Below are positions 1-9,755 of a DNA stretch of 64,000 nt, piece after piece; positions within the stretch are counted from its first letter, which is position 1; each line of letters opens with the position of its first letter. The notes under the pieces are model-generated. The model was not told where the DNA came from, did no database searches, and worked only from the letters and a program-made list of their open reading frames with translations. A program made the translations under genes and the position numbers. Origin of the DNA: Natronomonas halophila (GTDB lineage Archaea > Halobacteriota > Halobacteria > Halobacteriales > Haloarculaceae); assembly GCF_013391085.1 (NCBI RefSeq), contig NZ_CP058334.1:2480001-2544000 (forward strand). Reading direction: 5' to 3'.

Positions 1-12
1 ACATGTTGGTAT

Positions 13-666
13 ATGTCCGCCGACCCCTCCCGCGTCGTGGACGCTCGGTTCCGTATCGAACTGCCCGACGACGCGTGGATTTCGGAGGTTTCCCGGGAGT
101 TTCCCACCGCCGACCTCCGCCTGCTCGTGGGGTATCGCACTGAAGACGGGGCGATGGAACTCGGGGAAGTCGTCGCGGATGACCCGACGCCGGTGAGCGA
201 GGCCATCGAATCCCATCCGGCAGTCAACACCTATCAGCGCCTGCACGCGGACGACGAGCGCACGTTAGCCCGATACGAGGCCGATGGATCCGGGTTCTAC
301 GAGTTCGTCGAGCGGTCGCCGCTGACACCCGAGTATCCGGTCGTCGTCCGAAACGGCTGGTTTACCGTCGACGTCACCGCGACGCGGGATTCGTTCGACG
401 CGTTCCGGGCGGGTCTGGAGGCCTCCCCGAGGGACTACGAACTGCTCTCGGTGGTCGGCGCCGTCGACGACGAGGGGGTGTTAACCGACAGGCAGCGCGA
501 GGTACTGGAACAGGCGCTGCAGGCGGGCTATTTCGAGGTGCCACGAGGCTGTACCCTCACGGATGTCGCAGCATCGCTCGACGTCGATAAATCGACGGCC
601 AGCGAGATTATCAGGCGGGCCGAGGGCCGCCTCGTCGCGCGGTATTTGAGTTCATCCGGCGTGTGA
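13..666 (+). CDS. Bat-like HTH_10 transcriptional regulator
   Basis: This 217-residue protein has the layout of haloarchaeal bacterio-opsin-activator-like regulators. An N-terminal alpha/beta sensing domain (about residues 1-145) is followed by a C-terminal helix-turn-helix at about 158-215, beginning LTDRQREVLEQAL and containing VAASLDVDKSTASEIIRRAE. The protein probably binds DNA in the cytoplasm; its ligand and targets cannot be read from the sequence. No stop codon precedes the chosen ATG in frame within the 12 available bases, so the true start could lie outside the window. It is followed after 55 nt by a separately promoted gene. Family assignment rests on the HTH motif and overall organisation. 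Confidence 0.8.
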   Translation: MSADPSRVVDARFRIELPDDAWISEVSREFPTADLRLLVGYRTEDGAMELGEVVADDPTPVSEAIESHPAVNTYQRLHADDERTLARYEADGSGFYEFVERSPLTPEYPVVVRNGWFTVDVTATRDSFDAFRAGLEASPRDYELLSVVGAVDDEGVLTDRQREVLEQALQAGYFEVPRGCTLTDVAASLDVDKSTASEIIRRAEGRLVARYLSSSGV

Positions 667-685
667 GCGACCCGACGCCCCGAGG

Positions 686-693
686 TTTTTATC
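686..693 (+). promoter_or_regulatory. TATA-like box before the small gene at 722
   Basis: TTTTTATC lies about 29-36 nt before the ATG at 722, the spacing expected for a leaderless or near-leaderless haloarchaeal transcript. Confidence 0.45.
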
Positions 694-721
694 TGATGCC
701 GGGGCCAGCGCCGTCCACCAG

Positions 722-1054
722 ATGACGGCCGACGGTGACGCTATCGATGTCGATACGGACCGGGTGAAAGCCTCCCTGCGGCGTCTCACGGACACCGATG
801 ACGCCACCGTTATCGCACGGGCCGACGCGGCCATTGACGACCTCGATAAAGCGGCCGCGTTCGTCGAATCGGTCGGACTCGATAGACTCGAAGCCGCCGT
901 CGAGGCGACCGAGGCACCGACCCGCCGCGAGACGGGCGAACGCGCACTCGAAGCCTTCCGTCGATTTCGCGCGGCGGCATCCGGGGACGGCGTTCACTTT
1001 CACCGTGGTCGCGGAACCGATTTAAGAGGCGGTACCGAAGAAAGCACCAGATGA
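722..1054 (+). CDS. Small acidic haloarchaeal protein upstream of mre11
   Basis: A 110-residue acidic, largely helical protein whose function I do not recognise. Its final codons overlap the mre11 start in an ATGA arrangement (1051-1054), so it is probably co-transcribed and translationally coupled with mre11-rad50. The last third (GDGVHFHRGRGTDLRGG) looks like an extended tail. It has no membrane segment, cysteine motif or signal peptide. The coding call rests on the TATA-like box about 30 nt before the ATG, haloarchaeal codon usage and tight packing with mre11. A role in double-strand-break repair would be inference from position only. Confidence 0.65.
   Translation: MTADGDAIDVDTDRVKASLRRLTDTDDATVIARADAAIDDLDKAAAFVESVGLDRLEAAVEATEAPTRRETGERALEAFRRFRAAASGDGVHFHRGRGTDLRGGTEESTR
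1019..1027 (+). promoter_or_regulatory. Possible internal TATA box for mre11-rad50
   Basis: ATTTAAGAG lies inside the preceding gene and is centred about 28 nt before the mre11 ATG. It could give mre11-rad50 its own leaderless promoter in addition to read-through. Confidence 0.35.
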
Positions 1055-2445
1055 CACGGGTGATTCACACCGGCGACACCCACCTCGGCTACCGACAGTA
1101 CCATCTGCCGGAACGGCGGGAGGACTTCCTCGACGCCTTCCGGCAGGTCGCCGAGGACGCGGTGGAAGACGACATCGACGCCGTCGTCCACGCCGGCGAC
1201 CTCTTTCACGACCGCCGCCCCGGCCTGCCCGACCTCCTGGGGACGATCGACGTCCTCGAAACGCTCGACGAGGCCGGGGTTCCGTTCCTCGCTATCGTCG
1301 GCAACCACGAGACCAAGCGCGACGCCCAGTGGCTGGACCTCTTCGAGGCCATGGGCCTCGCGACCCGTCTCGGCGATGACCCGGTCGTAATCGGGGATAC
1401 CGCCTTCTACGGGCTCGACTTCGTCCCGCGCGCACAGCGCGATAGCCTCGACTACGAGTTCGAATCCCACGACGCCGACCACGCGGCGCTCGTCTCCCAC
1501 GGCCTCTTTTCGCCGCTGGTCCCCGACTACGGCAACGTCGAATGGGACGCCGAGGAAGTCCTTGCCGAGGCCAACCGCGAGTTCGACGCGATGCTGCTCG
1601 GCGACGAACACGCCCCCACGCGCGAGCAAATCGGGGGCACGTGGGTGACCTACTGTGGCTCCACGGAGCGCGCAAGCGCGAGCGAACGCGACGAGCGAGG
1701 CTACAATATCGTCGAGTTCGACGACGGCGTCTCCGACGGAACGTCGGAGGCTCGTCAGACGGAGTCTGACGGTGGCGTTCACATCTCCCGACGGGGCATC
1801 GAAACCCGAGAGTTCGTCTTCATCGACCTCGAACTCGGCGAGACGGAGGGCTTCGACCGCGTCCGGGACCGCCTCCGGGAACACGACCTGACTGACGCCG
1901 TCGTTCACGTATCGCTGGAGGGCGACGGCGAGGATGTTTCGGCCGCCCGCATCGAGGAGTTCGCCGCCGACGCGGGCGCGCTGGTCGCTCGCGTCAACGA
2001 CCGACGGGAGGTCTCCGAGGAGACGGACCTCGACGTCGCCTTCGCCGACCCCGATGAGGCCGTTCGCGAGCGCGTGCGTGACCTCGGTCTCAGCGGCGCG
2101 GCCCGTGACCTCGATGAGATGATTCGTGCCAGCAAAATCGCCGACTCGAACGTCGCCGACGAGGCCGAAGACCGAATCGCGGACTTACTCGACGACCCGA
2201 GCGCCTTCGACTCGGCGCCCGCCGAGGAGACCGAAACCGTCGCCGACCGGATGGGCGATGATGCGTCGGCTGACGGGGCTTCCGAGGAGACGGATGCGGA
2301 TGTAGAAGCGGAAGCTGACGAGACACCGGAACCGAGCGACGAACCTCCCGCTGAGGAACCGACTCCTGACCCCACCGACGGGGATGGCCAACAACCACCG
2401 GCCGCACAGGGTGAAGACCAGGCCTCGATGGAGGATTACCTATGA
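1051..2445 (+). CDS. mre11: DNA double-strand break repair nuclease Mre11
   Basis: Mre11 is the Mn-dependent exo/endonuclease of the Mre11-Rad50 complex, which processes DNA ends in recombinational repair. The 464-residue protein shows the calcineurin-like phosphoesterase motifs in order: GDTHLGY near the N-terminus, HAGDLFHD (about 49-56), GNHE (about 90), SHGLF (about 150) and a degenerate last motif GDEH (D185, H187) where GHxH is usual. The catalytic domain ends near residue 330. A long acidic low-complexity linker follows, ending in ASMEDYL, which resembles a C-terminal partner-binding tail. The gene overlaps rad50 by 4 nt (ATGA), supporting co-translation of the two partners. The missing first His of the last motif is the only odd point. 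Confidence 0.96.
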   Translation: MTRVIHTGDTHLGYRQYHLPERREDFLDAFRQVAEDAVEDDIDAVVHAGDLFHDRRPGLPDLLGTIDVLETLDEAGVPFLAIVGNHETKRDAQWLDLFEAMGLATRLGDDPVVIGDTAFYGLDFVPRAQRDSLDYEFESHDADHAALVSHGLFSPLVPDYGNVEWDAEEVLAEANREFDAMLLGDEHAPTREQIGGTWVTYCGSTERASASERDERGYNIVEFDDGVSDGTSEARQTESDGGVHISRRGIETREFVFIDLELGETEGFDRVRDRLREHDLTDAVVHVSLEGDGEDVSAARIEEFAADAGALVARVNDRREVSEETDLDVAFADPDEAVRERVRDLGLSGAARDLDEMIRASKIADSNVADEAEDRIADLLDDPSAFDSAPAEETETVADRMGDDASADGASEETDADVEAEADETPEPSDEPPAEEPTPDPTDGDGQQPPAAQGEDQASMEDYL

Positions 2446-5105
2446 GGTTCGACCGGATTCGCCTACAGAACTTCAAGTGCTACGCCGATAGCGACCTCTC
2501 GCTGCGCTCGGGCGTGACGGTCATCCACGGCGTCAACGGCAGCGGGAAATCCTCCCTGCTTGAGGCGTGTTTCTTCGCCCTCTACGGCACCGACGCCATC
2601 GATGGCACGCTCGATGACGTCATCTCGAACGACGCCGAGGAAATGACCGTCGAACTGTGGTTCACCCACAACGGCGCCGAATACCGCGTCGAACGTGAGG
2701 TCAAACTCCGCGGCGACAGCGCCCAGACCACGACCTGTCTGCTGGAAACCCCTGAGGGAACCATCGAGCAGGTCACCGACGTCGAAAACCACATCGAGAG
2801 CCTCCTGCGGATGGACGCCGAGGCGTTCGTCAACTGCGCGTACGTCCGGCAGGGCGAGGTGAACAAACTCATCAACGCCTCGCCGAGCGACCGACAGGAC
2901 ATGATCGACGATCTCCTCCAACTCGGCAAACTGGAGGAGTACCGCGAACGGGCGAGCAAGGCCCGCGTCGGCGTCGGCCGCGTCCGAGACGACAAACAGG
3001 GTGCGCTCTCACAGGTCGAAGAGCAGATCGCCGAGAAGGAAGAGCAGAACCTCCACGAACGGCTCAATGGCCTCAAAAGCGACCTCGCAGAGATAAACGA
3101 AGACATCGAGGAGAAAACCGAACAGCGCGATGCGGCCAAAGAACGCCTCGAGGAGGCGAATGCCATCCTCGAAGAGTTCGAACAGCGCCGCGAGGAAATC
3201 GCGGACCTCGAAACCGAAATCGAGGAGCTCACTTCGACCATCGCCGACGCCGAAACCGAACGCGAGAAACTGGCCGAGCAGGTCAGGACGCTCCGAGAGG
3301 AAGCGGACGAACTGCGGGAGGAGATGGACGAGGCGGTCGCCGAGACTGACCTCGAAGAGGCCGACCCCGATGCCGTCGACGAACGGCTCACGGAACTGGC
3401 CGAACGGGCCGACGAGATTCGCGATGATATCGAGGAGCGGCGGCTGGAAGCCCAAGAACACGCTGGTACCGCCGAAACGAAACGCGAGCGGGCCGCGGAA
3501 CTCCGCGAGCAGGCCAGCGGAGCGGGGGAGGAAGCAGACGCCCTCGAAACCGAAGTCGAGGAGGAGCGCGACAAACTCCGAGAGCGTCGCGAAGACCTCG
3601 CGGACCTCGACGAGGAAATCGAGGGGCTGCGCGAGGAACTGGACGAGGCACCGGTTGCTCGCGACGAAATCGACGTCCACCGCGAGGACGTCGGCAAGGA
3701 GCTAACCGAAGCGAAAGAGCGGGTCGCGGAACTCACCGCGAGCCTCGAAAACGCCGAGGAGACGGTCGCCGAAGCAGAGCGCCTGCTGGAGGAGGGCAAA
3801 TGCCCCGAATGCGGCCAACCGGTCGACGACTCGCCGCACGTCGAATCCATCGACGAGGACCGCGAACGGGTCTCGGAACTCGAAACGGAACTCGAAACCG
3901 CCGAGGCGCGCGTCGAAGAACTCGAAGAAAAACGCGAGCAGGCCGAAGCGCTGGCCGAAACCGCTTCGGAACTGTCGCGACTCGAAGATTCCCGGGAGAA
4001 CGCCACCCAACTCATCGACCAGAAGGTCGAATCGGTCGAGGAGAAGGCTGACCGAGTTGAGGAACTCCGCGAGGAAGCCGAAGAGTACGAGGAGGCCGCC
4101 GACGAAGCCGACGAAGCGGCCGAGGAAGCGGAATCGAAGGCCGACGAGGCCCGACAGGCTATCGGCGAGTTGAACCAGCAAAAGGCGTCCATCGACGAGT
4201 CCCGAGAGCGTCTGGAGCGCATCGAGGAACTGCTCGAAGAAATCGACGACACCGAACAGCGAATCGAGCAGTTGCGCGAGCGCCGGGACAACAAGGAGGA
4301 ACTCAACGAACAGCGCCGCGAGCGACTCTCCGACAAGCGTGAGCGGAAGGCCGAACTCGAAGACGAGTTCGACGAATCTGCCCTTGAGAAGGCCGAAGCC
4401 CAGAAAAAGAAGGCCGAGGGCTATCTGGAGGACGTCGAACCGTATCTGGACGACCAGCGCGAGACGCGCGACGAACTCCAGAACAAAATCGGCGCGGTCG
4501 AAAACGAAATCGAGGAACTGGAGAACCTCCGCGAACGGCGCGAGGACCTCCAGCAGACCGTCGACCGCCTCGAATCCCTCTACGACGAGGCCCACGACCT
4601 CCAGGAGATGTACACGGAACTGCGGGCCGACCTCCGACAGCGGAACGTCGAGAAACTGGAGGCGATGCTCAACGAGACGTTCGACCTCGTCTACCAGAAC
4701 GATTCGTACGCGCGCATCGAGTTGGACGGCGACTACGAGTTAACCGTCTACCAGAAGGACGGCACGCCGCTGGACCCCGACCAGTTGTCGGGCGGCGAGC
4801 GCGCGCTGTTCAATCTCTCGCTGCGATGTGCCATCTACCGCCTCCTCTCGGAGGGCATCGAGGGACAGGCCCCGACGCCGCCGCTCATCCTCGACGAACC
4901 GACGGTCTTCCTCGATTCGGGCCACGTCTCGAAACTCGTGGAACTGGTCGAATCGATGACCGACCACGGCGTCGACCAGATCGTCGTCGTCAGCCACGAC
5001 GAGGAACTGGTCGGTGCGGCCGACGACCTCATCGCCGTTCACAAGGACCCGACGACGAACCGGTCCTCGGTCGAACGTTCGGCGACCGTCGAGGCGCTGT
5101 CCTAA
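2442..5105 (+). CDS. rad50: DNA double-strand break repair ATPase Rad50
   Basis: Rad50 is the SMC-like ATPase that holds DNA ends and regulates Mre11. The 887-residue protein has a Walker A motif VNGSGKSS (31-38), a long Glu/Arg-rich antiparallel coiled coil (about 180-740), a central zinc hook CPEC (C454, C457) for dimerisation, an ABC signature LSGGE (782-786) and a Walker [12 protein letters not shown] followed by a D-loop. The length is typical of archaeal Rad50. The gene follows mre11 with a 4-nt overlap. Its stop codon (5103-5105) overlaps that of the convergent downstream gene, so the two 3' ends interlock. All key ATPase residues appear intact. Confidence 0.97.
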   Translation: MRFDRIRLQNFKCYADSDLSLRSGVTVIHGVNGSGKSSLLEACFFALYGTDAIDGTLDDVISNDAEEMTVELWFTHNGAEYRVEREVKLRGDSAQTTTCLLETPEGTIEQVTDVENHIESLLRMDAEAFVNCAYVRQGEVNKLINASPSDRQDMIDDLLQLGKLEEYRERASKARVGVGRVRDDKQGALSQVEEQIAEKEEQNLHERLNGLKSDLAEINEDIEEKTEQRDAAKERLEEANAILEEFEQRREEIADLETEIEELTSTIADAETEREKLAEQVRTLREEADELREEMDEAVAETDLEEADPDAVDERLTELAERADEIRDDIEERRLEAQEHAGTAETKRERAAELREQASGAGEEADALETEVEEERDKLRERREDLADLDEEIEGLREELDEAPVARDEIDVHREDVGKELTEAKERVAELTASLENAEETVAEAERLLEEGKCPECGQPVDDSPHVESIDEDRERVSELETELETAEARVEELEEKREQAEALAETASELSRLEDSRENATQLIDQKVESVEEKADRVEELREEAEEYEEAADEADEAAEEAESKADEARQAIGELNQQKASIDESRERLERIEELLEEIDDTEQRIEQLRERRDNKEELNEQRRERLSDKRERKAELEDEFDESALEKAEAQKKKAEGYLEDVEPYLDDQRETRDELQNKIGAVENEIEELENLRERREDLQQTVDRLESLYDEAHDLQEMYTELRADLRQRNVEKLEAMLNETFDLVYQNDSYARIELDGDYELTVYQKDGTPLDPDQLSGGERALFNLSLRCAIYRLLSEGIEGQAPTPPLILDEPTVFLDSGHVSKLVELVESMTDHGVDQIVVVSHDEELVGAADDLIAVHKDPTTNRSSVERSATVEALS

Positions 5106-5518
5106 TCGCGGAGGCCGGCGAGGCCCTCTTTTCCGCCTTCGGTGAGTCCGTAGCCGCGCTCGCCGTTGACGGTTGCCTCTTCGACCAGCCCCGCGGCCCG
5201 TAACTCGGCGAAGGTGCCGTGGATATCGGATTCACAGAGGTCGTAGGCGCCGAGGATTTCCCGAACAGAAAGGGGACCGCGTTCGTCCAGTTCCACGAGA
5301 ACGCCGAGAGTCTGCTCGGAGTGAACCGCGGTTACGACCTTTCGGACAGGGGAGGGAACGCGTTCGGCGGCCACCGTGAGCGGGGAGTCACCGGTCGCTT
5401 CCAGTTCGTCGTTCGGCAGGTACTGCTCGTCGCCGGTTTCGGGGTCACGAACGAGACTCGATTCGTCGGAGCGTTTGACGAGCAGGTACCGCTCGCCCTC
5501 GTGTTCGACGGTTCTCAT
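5102..5518 (-). CDS. Winged-helix haloarchaeal protein (DUF7346-like)
   Basis: A 138-residue protein with two parts. An N-terminal beta-rich half ([20 protein letters not shown]) probably binds a ligand or partner. The C-terminal half (about 60-138) reads as a winged helix: [32 protein letters not shown], then [21 protein letters not shown]. It is likely a small DNA-binding regulator. The family name DUF7346 is recalled, not checked. The gene directly abuts the membrane-protein gene upstream on the same strand (that stop overlaps this start), so they form a two-gene operon. Its stop codon overlaps the rad50 stop on the opposite strand. Confidence 0.75.
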   Translation of the reverse strand: MRTVEHEGERYLLVKRSDESSLVRDPETGDEQYLPNDELEATGDSPLTVAAERVPSPVRKVVTAVHSEQTLGVLVELDERGPLSVREILGAYDLCESDIHGTFAELRAAGLVEEATVNGERGYGLTEGGKEGLAGLRD

Positions 5519-5940
5519 CAGTTGGTGTCCTCCTCGTGGCCGATGTCGGACTCTTCGGTATCTTCCGTGTCTTCAGTCTCTTCCTTTCTTTCGTCGCGTT
5601 CCCGGAGTTTTCGTTTGCCTTTCAGATAGAAGCGAACCGTGAAGACGGCCGCTATCGAGCCGACGAGCAGCGCGGGTCCCCCCATCGCCCAATCGCCGCG
5701 GAAGTAGACGAGCATCGCACCGATGGAAAGCGCCGCAAGCGCTGTGTTGAGGAAGACGACGGCACCCCAGAAGGCCCGGAAGAGGCCCTCCTCCATGTCG
5801 GCGGTCGCGCCGAGTGACTCCTTGACCCGCGAATCGACGTTCGCGGTGGGGTCGGGCGTGTCGGGGCCGAGGTCCTCCGGGTCGAACCCCTCCGGTTCGT
5901 CCGGCCAGGCCTCCTCCTCCTCGTCTTCCAGGGGGTTCAC
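5518..5940 (-). CDS. Small haloarchaeal two-TM membrane protein (DUF7322-like)
   Basis: A 140-residue protein with an acidic, proline-rich N-terminal half (PDEPEGFDPEDLGPDTPDP), two hydrophobic segments at about 57-82 and 85-105, and a charged C-terminal tail rich in Glu/Asp/Thr. It probably sits in the cytoplasmic membrane with both termini in the cytosol. The family name DUF7322 is recalled, not verified, and the function is unknown. It is the first gene of a two-gene minus-strand operon with the winged-helix gene. It faces the geranylgeranyl reductase gene across a 105-bp divergent promoter region. Confidence 0.72.
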   Translation of the reverse strand: MNPLEDEEEEAWPDEPEGFDPEDLGPDTPDPTANVDSRVKESLGATADMEEGLFRAFWGAVVFLNTALAALSIGAMLVYFRGDWAMGGPALLVGSIAAVFTVRFYLKGKRKLRERDERKEETEDTEDTEESDIGHEEDTN

Positions 5941-6005
5941 AGTCGATGTGACGGCCTGGAGAACGAAAAGTCACGCGACCTTCTCGCCAGTCGACGGACG
6001 CGACG

Positions 6006-6021
6006 TTGGTAAAGAGTTTTG
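6006..6021 (+). promoter_or_regulatory. Promoter block shared with the ferredoxin gene
   Basis: TTGGTAAAGAGTTTTG lies 25-40 nt before the ATG of the geranylgeranyl reductase. The identical 16 bases occur at 56392-56407, 26-41 nt before the 2Fe-2S ferredoxin ATG. The position matches a BRE/TATA region, so the two genes may share a promoter type or regulator. Confidence 0.55.
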
Positions 6022-6045
6022 CCGCCGCGGGGATGAGAGACGGGC

Positions 6046-7416
6046 ATGACTACGTTCGAGTACGACGTCGCTATCGTCGGTGCCGGGACAGCAGGGTGTT
6101 ATGCCGGCGCGACGATCTCGGATGCGGGATACGACGTCGTCATCGTCGAGCGGAAAGACGAGGAGGAAGCGGGCCACATCGCCTGCGGTGACGCGCTCAA
6201 GGGAGCGGACAAGTTCCCGAAATCGATACCGAAATCCGAAATCGAGAGCTCCTTTACCAACACCGATGTCGACCACGGCCTCTTCGATATTCCCCGGGAG
6301 AACGCGACTCTCGATATCCCGGTTCCGGGTGAACTCGCGGTCATCGACCGCTGGGAGTACGGCCGACAGATAATCGACGGTGCCGAACGCGCCGGCACCG
6401 AGTTCCACTACGACACGGTCGTGCAGGACGTCCTTCAGGACGACACCGGTCGCGTCTATGGTCTCAAGGCCATCAAACAGGGCGAGCCGCGAACCTACGA
6501 GGCCGACGTCGTCCTCGACGGCGCGGGCGCGCTGTCGATTCTGCAGGACAAGGCCGACTTCGAGGGAACGACCTTCGATACGAACGTCCGCTACTCGCAG
6601 TTCTCCTCGGCCTACCGCGAGGTTATCGAAGTCGACGAACCGGTCGAGTGGTCCGACGCGCTGGTCATCAAGCCGACCAAGCGCTCGGCGGGCTATCTGT
6701 GGTACTTCCCGCGGACGCCGACCGAGATTAACGTCGGCCTCGGCTTCCAGATGAACGAAGAGCCGATGCAACTGGTCGAGGACCTCCGGGAGGACATCAG
6801 CCAGCGGCCGGAACTCAAAAACGCCACCGTCAAGGACAAACTCGGCGCTGCGCTGCCGACCCGACGGCCCTACGATTCGGCGGTCGCACCGGGATTCATG
6901 GCTATCGGCGACGCGGCGGCCCACGTCAACCCCATCAGCGGCGGCGGTATCGCGGGCGCCGCCTACGCCGGCCAGTACGCCGGCGAGAAGGCCATCGAGG
7001 CTATCGAGGAGGACGACGTGAGCGAGGAGAACCTCTGGGAGTACAACGAGCGTGTGATGGACCACTACGGTGCCCGATATGCGGCGCTGGACGTCTACAA
7101 CATCTTCGCGACGGCCTACGACCTCGATGACCTGCTGGGCCTGCTGGCGGCGATGCCCGCCGAAAAGCTCTCGGACGCGCTGTATTCGGGGTCGGCCAAC
7201 GTCGGCCTCGGCCTCAAACTGCAGGTGCTCATCAAGAGTTTCGGCCACTGGGACACGCTGAAGAACCTCTACGACACGAAGAAACTGGCCGACCGCCTGC
7301 TGGACCACTACGAGACGTATCCCTCCAGTCCCGAAGGGTTCGCCGACTGGCAGCGCAAGCGGGACCGCATCATGGACGACATCTACGCCGAAACCGGCGC
7401 CGAAGCCAAATACTGA
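6046..7416 (+). CDS. Geranylgeranyl reductase family flavoprotein
   Basis: A 456-residue FAD enzyme of the geranylgeranyl/digeranylgeranylglycerophospholipid reductase family, which saturates isoprenoid chains of archaeal lipids at the membrane. The N-terminal dinucleotide-binding motif VGAGTAGCYAG (about 11-21) is followed by the VIVERKDEE strand. The motif GDAAAHVNPISGGGI (near residue 286) is the second FAD-binding motif that places the flavin near the substrate. The C-terminal part is helical, as in the family. Haloarchaea carry several paralogues, so the exact substrate (phospholipid, menaquinone side chain or free diphosphate) is uncertain. Its promoter shares a 16-bp block with the ferredoxin gene, and some archaeal family members take electrons from ferredoxin. 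The next gene starts 7 nt downstream. Confidence 0.9.
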   Translation: MTTFEYDVAIVGAGTAGCYAGATISDAGYDVVIVERKDEEEAGHIACGDALKGADKFPKSIPKSEIESSFTNTDVDHGLFDIPRENATLDIPVPGELAVIDRWEYGRQIIDGAERAGTEFHYDTVVQDVLQDDTGRVYGLKAIKQGEPRTYEADVVLDGAGALSILQDKADFEGTTFDTNVRYSQFSSAYREVIEVDEPVEWSDALVIKPTKRSAGYLWYFPRTPTEINVGLGFQMNEEPMQLVEDLREDISQRPELKNATVKDKLGAALPTRRPYDSAVAPGFMAIGDAAAHVNPISGGGIAGAAYAGQYAGEKAIEAIEEDDVSEENLWEYNERVMDHYGARYAALDVYNIFATAYDLDDLLGLLAAMPAEKLSDALYSGSANVGLGLKLQVLIKSFGHWDTLKNLYDTKKLADRLLDHYETYPSSPEGFADWQRKRDRIMDDIYAETGAEAKY

Positions 7417-7423
7417 GCAGCGA

Positions 7424-8014
7424 ATGCCCGCCCCTGACGCCGTCGACCCACCGGCGATTCCCGAACGCCGACTGCTCGACTCCGGGTGGGCGAAAAAAGA
7501 AGAGGTGGTCGAAACCGTCGCCTCGGTGGCGGGTATCACGGTGCGGGCACACACCGCGATTTACGACGATATCGACCTCCGGCGGCGAGTCATCGAGGCG
7601 GGCGGCACCGACCGGGTGTGGCGCTTCTTTTTTGCCAGCCGACTGGTCTTTACGCCTTCGCTGAGTTCGAGCATCGTCCGGTTCGCCAAGCCTCGCGTCT
7701 TTCGGGAGTCCCGCGAGGGATTCGCCGACCAACTACGGGAGCGGGGCTTCGATGGAGTCAGTATCGGCGAAACGACCGGGATGCACATCGACAGCGATAC
7801 CACGGGCAAACTGACGACGTACGAGGCGGGTTTCGAGGCTGAAGACCGAACGGTGCCCATCGCTGGCCGGTCGGCAACGTGGTACGACGGAACGTTCTAC
7901 GTCGCTGGTGACGCCTATCCGACCGAGAACCTCGATGTCGAGTTGTCGACCGAAGAATACGACCGAGAACTGCGGGACCTCATTCGAAGCGTGGGAGAAA
8001 CCGCGCGAACGTGA
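7424..8014 (+). CDS. Uncharacterised haloarchaeal protein downstream of the reductase
   Basis: A 196-residue soluble protein of unknown function. It starts 7 nt after the geranylgeranyl reductase stop, so it is probably in the same transcript. The middle region (WRFFFASRLVFTPSLSSSI, then VRFAKPRVFRESREGFADQL) and the later beta-rich part (GMHIDSDTTGKLTTYEAGF, RSATWYDGTFYVAGDAYP) suggest a single mixed alpha/beta domain. There is no recognisable catalytic or metal-binding motif. Its 3' end overlaps the convergent methyltransferase gene by 35 bp. A role in lipid metabolism would be inference from operon position. Confidence 0.68.
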   Translation: MPAPDAVDPPAIPERRLLDSGWAKKEEVVETVASVAGITVRAHTAIYDDIDLRRRVIEAGGTDRVWRFFFASRLVFTPSLSSSIVRFAKPRVFRESREGFADQLRERGFDGVSIGETTGMHIDSDTTGKLTTYEAGFEAEDRTVPIAGRSATWYDGTFYVAGDAYPTENLDVELSTEEYDRELRDLIRSVGETART

Positions 8015-8726
8015 GATAGCCGGTGTGGCCGACGCCGGCCGTCGAGGGCCGGGAGCCGCGGTCGTCGAAGTCCATCTGCCGCTGGATGGTTTCGAGCGTC
8101 TCGATTTCCGAGAGGCCGGCCTCGCGGGCGGCTTCCGTACACTCACGTGCGGATTCGACGAACGGCGTGTAGGTGGCGACGAAGCCGCCCGAGGCGAGCA
8201 GGTCCGGCGCCTGTTCGACGACGGCGGCCGCGTCGGCGGTATCGAGGGTGATGAGGTCGAATGGACCCTCGATGTCGTCCAGTTCTTCGACGATGTCGCC
8301 GGTCCGAACGTCGACGCTCTCCGAGACGCCGGCGAGGTCCATGTTCTCGCGGGCGATGTCGGCGAAGTCGGGGTCCTGCTCGTAGGTCGTCACGTCGACG
8401 CCGAGGCGGCCGAGATACGCCGACAAGACGCCGGTACCGGTCCCGGCATCGAGGACGCGGTCGCCCGAGGCGACGCCGGTATGGCCGATGACGAGCCCGA
8501 TATCTCGGGGCATCATCGGCGCGCCGGTTCGTTCGAGATGGTCGAAGAGGTCGGGGCCGCGGAGTCGTCGGACCTCGAACTCCTCGTCGAGATGCGTCTC
8601 GAGGACGGTACCGGGCTCGACGTCCTCGGGTATTTCGAGGACGCCGAGGTCGGTCTCCTGTGTCGCGCCGGGTTCGACGAGGAACTCGCGGTTGCCGCGG
8701 ACGACCAGTACGCGCCGGTCGCTCAC
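7980..8726 (-). CDS. trmI: tRNA (adenine-N1)-methyltransferase, TrmI family
   Basis: A 248-residue SAM-dependent methyltransferase of the TrmI family, which makes m1A in the T-loop of archaeal tRNA (position 57/58). The N-terminal beta domain ([20 protein letters not shown]) is followed by the Rossmann domain with motif [17 protein letters not shown] (about 93-108), an acidic residue after motif II ([16 protein letters not shown]) and LITLDTADA in place of the more usual LDxPxP motif. The start codon is GTG, in a GTGA overlap with the upstream nac stop, so the two genes are translationally coupled. The 3' end overlaps the opposite-strand gene by 35 bp. Confidence 0.87.
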   Translation of the reverse strand: MSDRRVLVVRGNREFLVEPGATQETDLGVLEIPEDVEPGTVLETHLDEEFEVRRLRGPDLFDHLERTGAPMMPRDIGLVIGHTGVASGDRVLDAGTGTGVLSAYLGRLGVDVTTYEQDPDFADIARENMDLAGVSESVDVRTGDIVEELDDIEGPFDLITLDTADAAAVVEQAPDLLASGGFVATYTPFVESARECTEAAREAGLSEIETLETIQRQMDFDDRGSRPSTAGVGHTGYLTFARFLPRFE

Positions 8727-9127
8727 TCTGTTTCGAGTTGCTGGACGGCCGCCGCGAGGTCGCCGGTCTCTTCGAGGGCCTCACGCGCCTTTTCCGGGGA
8801 GACTTCCGCCCGTCGGGCGACGATTTCGACGTCCTCGTCGGAGAACTCGGGCGTCGACTCGATTTCGGGGTCGCCACCGGCCTCCTCGACTTCCTCGGTT
8901 TCCGTACTGCCCTCGCCGCGCGGACGGGTGTCGGGTTCGCCGACGATCTGGTAGGTCTTCTGCCCCTGGGCGTCCATCTCCTGGACGTCCGCGTCGTGGA
9001 AGACGAGTTCCTCGTCCTCCGTGCGGATGATGACCTCCTCCGCGTCGATTTCGGTGAGGTCGATACCCATCTGGTTCATCATCTGTTTCATCTTGCGCGG
9101 GTTCATCCCGCCGCCTCCTCCAAACAT
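8723..9127 (-). CDS. nac: Archaeal nascent polypeptide-associated complex protein
   Basis: Archaeal NAC binds ribosomes and emerging polypeptides as a homodimer. The chosen start gives [20 protein letters not shown], the standard beginning of the family, rather than a 9-residue longer version. A NAC beta domain follows (about 20-60, [20 protein letters not shown] and QTYQIVGEP-like strands). After an acidic linker comes a C-terminal UBA domain ([20 protein letters not shown] onward). At about 134 residues it has the usual length. The stop codon overlaps the GTG start of the TrmI-like gene, linking translation factors and tRNA modification in one operon. Confidence 0.93.
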   Translation of the reverse strand: MFGGGGGMNPRKMKQMMNQMGIDLTEIDAEEVIIRTEDEELVFHDADVQEMDAQGQKTYQIVGEPDTRPRGEGSTETEEVEEAGGDPEIESTPEFSDEDVEIVARRAEVSPEKAREALEETGDLAAAVQQLETE

Positions 9128-9175
9128 ACCCGAACGGAGGGTGCGACGGGGCAAAAAGCCTGATGTTACGCCTCC

Positions 9176-9637
9176 CTATTCGGCGGGCACGCCCTCGCGG
9201 ACCTGCACGGCCATGCCCGTGTCGAAATCCGCCATCGCGTCGGCGGACAGTTCCGCCCGCCCGACGGCGATGAGGTGGCCGTCGTAGTGCTCGATAAGGA
9301 CTTCGTCGCCCGGTCGGACCGCGGGGTCGACGTCGTGGACGAACTTCGCGAAGACGTTCTTCTCGTCGCGGACGAACGGTTCGCTGTCATCGCCAACCAC
9401 GACGCGATAGGCGGGGGAGTCGAGGGCTGCCTGCAATCGCCGCCCGCCGCCGATACCAAGCGTAAAGCGGCCGTCGGTACCGTAGGAAACGACACGGTCG
9501 CCGTCGGCGAGAATCTGCTGCGGCCGGCCGGAACTCGTCCGCTGGACGACGATATCGCCGTCGAACAGCGCCGTCCCCGCGCCGCTCCCGAACTGGTAGT
9601 CGGCGATGGTCCGCAACGCGTCGATGTCCCTGCTCAT
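9176..9637 (-). CDS. PUA domain protein
   Basis: A 153-residue protein whose second half (about 75-150) reads as a PUA RNA-binding domain: YRVVVGDDSEPFVRDEKNVF, then VRPGDEVLIEHYDGHLIAVG, with the characteristic GDEV and G-x-A elements. The first half (IADYQFGSGAGTALFDGDIV) is typical of haloarchaeal stand-alone PUA proteins. It probably binds structured RNA such as tRNA or rRNA; the partner is unknown. It lies 48 nt upstream of nac on the same strand and is likely the first gene of a PUA-nac-trmI transcription unit devoted to translation. Confidence 0.85.
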   Translation of the reverse strand: MSRDIDALRTIADYQFGSGAGTALFDGDIVVQRTSSGRPQQILADGDRVVSYGTDGRFTLGIGGGRRLQAALDSPAYRVVVGDDSEPFVRDEKNVFAKFVHDVDPAVRPGDEVLIEHYDGHLIAVGRAELSADAMADFDTGMAVQVREGVPAE

Positions 9638-9723
9638 ACACCTGCTATCGGCCGTGCGTCGAATACGCCTTTCGAGTCCGTGTCTCTGTGTGATATTCTC
9701 ACCCGCTGCTTCCGATTCCGCTA

Positions 9724-9732
9724 CACTTAAGC
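9724..9732 (+). promoter_or_regulatory. TATA-like box before the small membrane protein
   Basis: CACTTAAGC is centred about 28 nt before the ATG at 9756, consistent with a leaderless transcript. Confidence 0.4.
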
Positions 9733-9755
9733 GGGGAAATTACCAACGAGCGTAC

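Noticed and set aside
2582-4336. A 584-codon frame on the minus strand opposite rad50
   Set aside because: It is a Ser/Arg-rich antisense shadow caused by GC-rich codon bias, with no motif or promoter.
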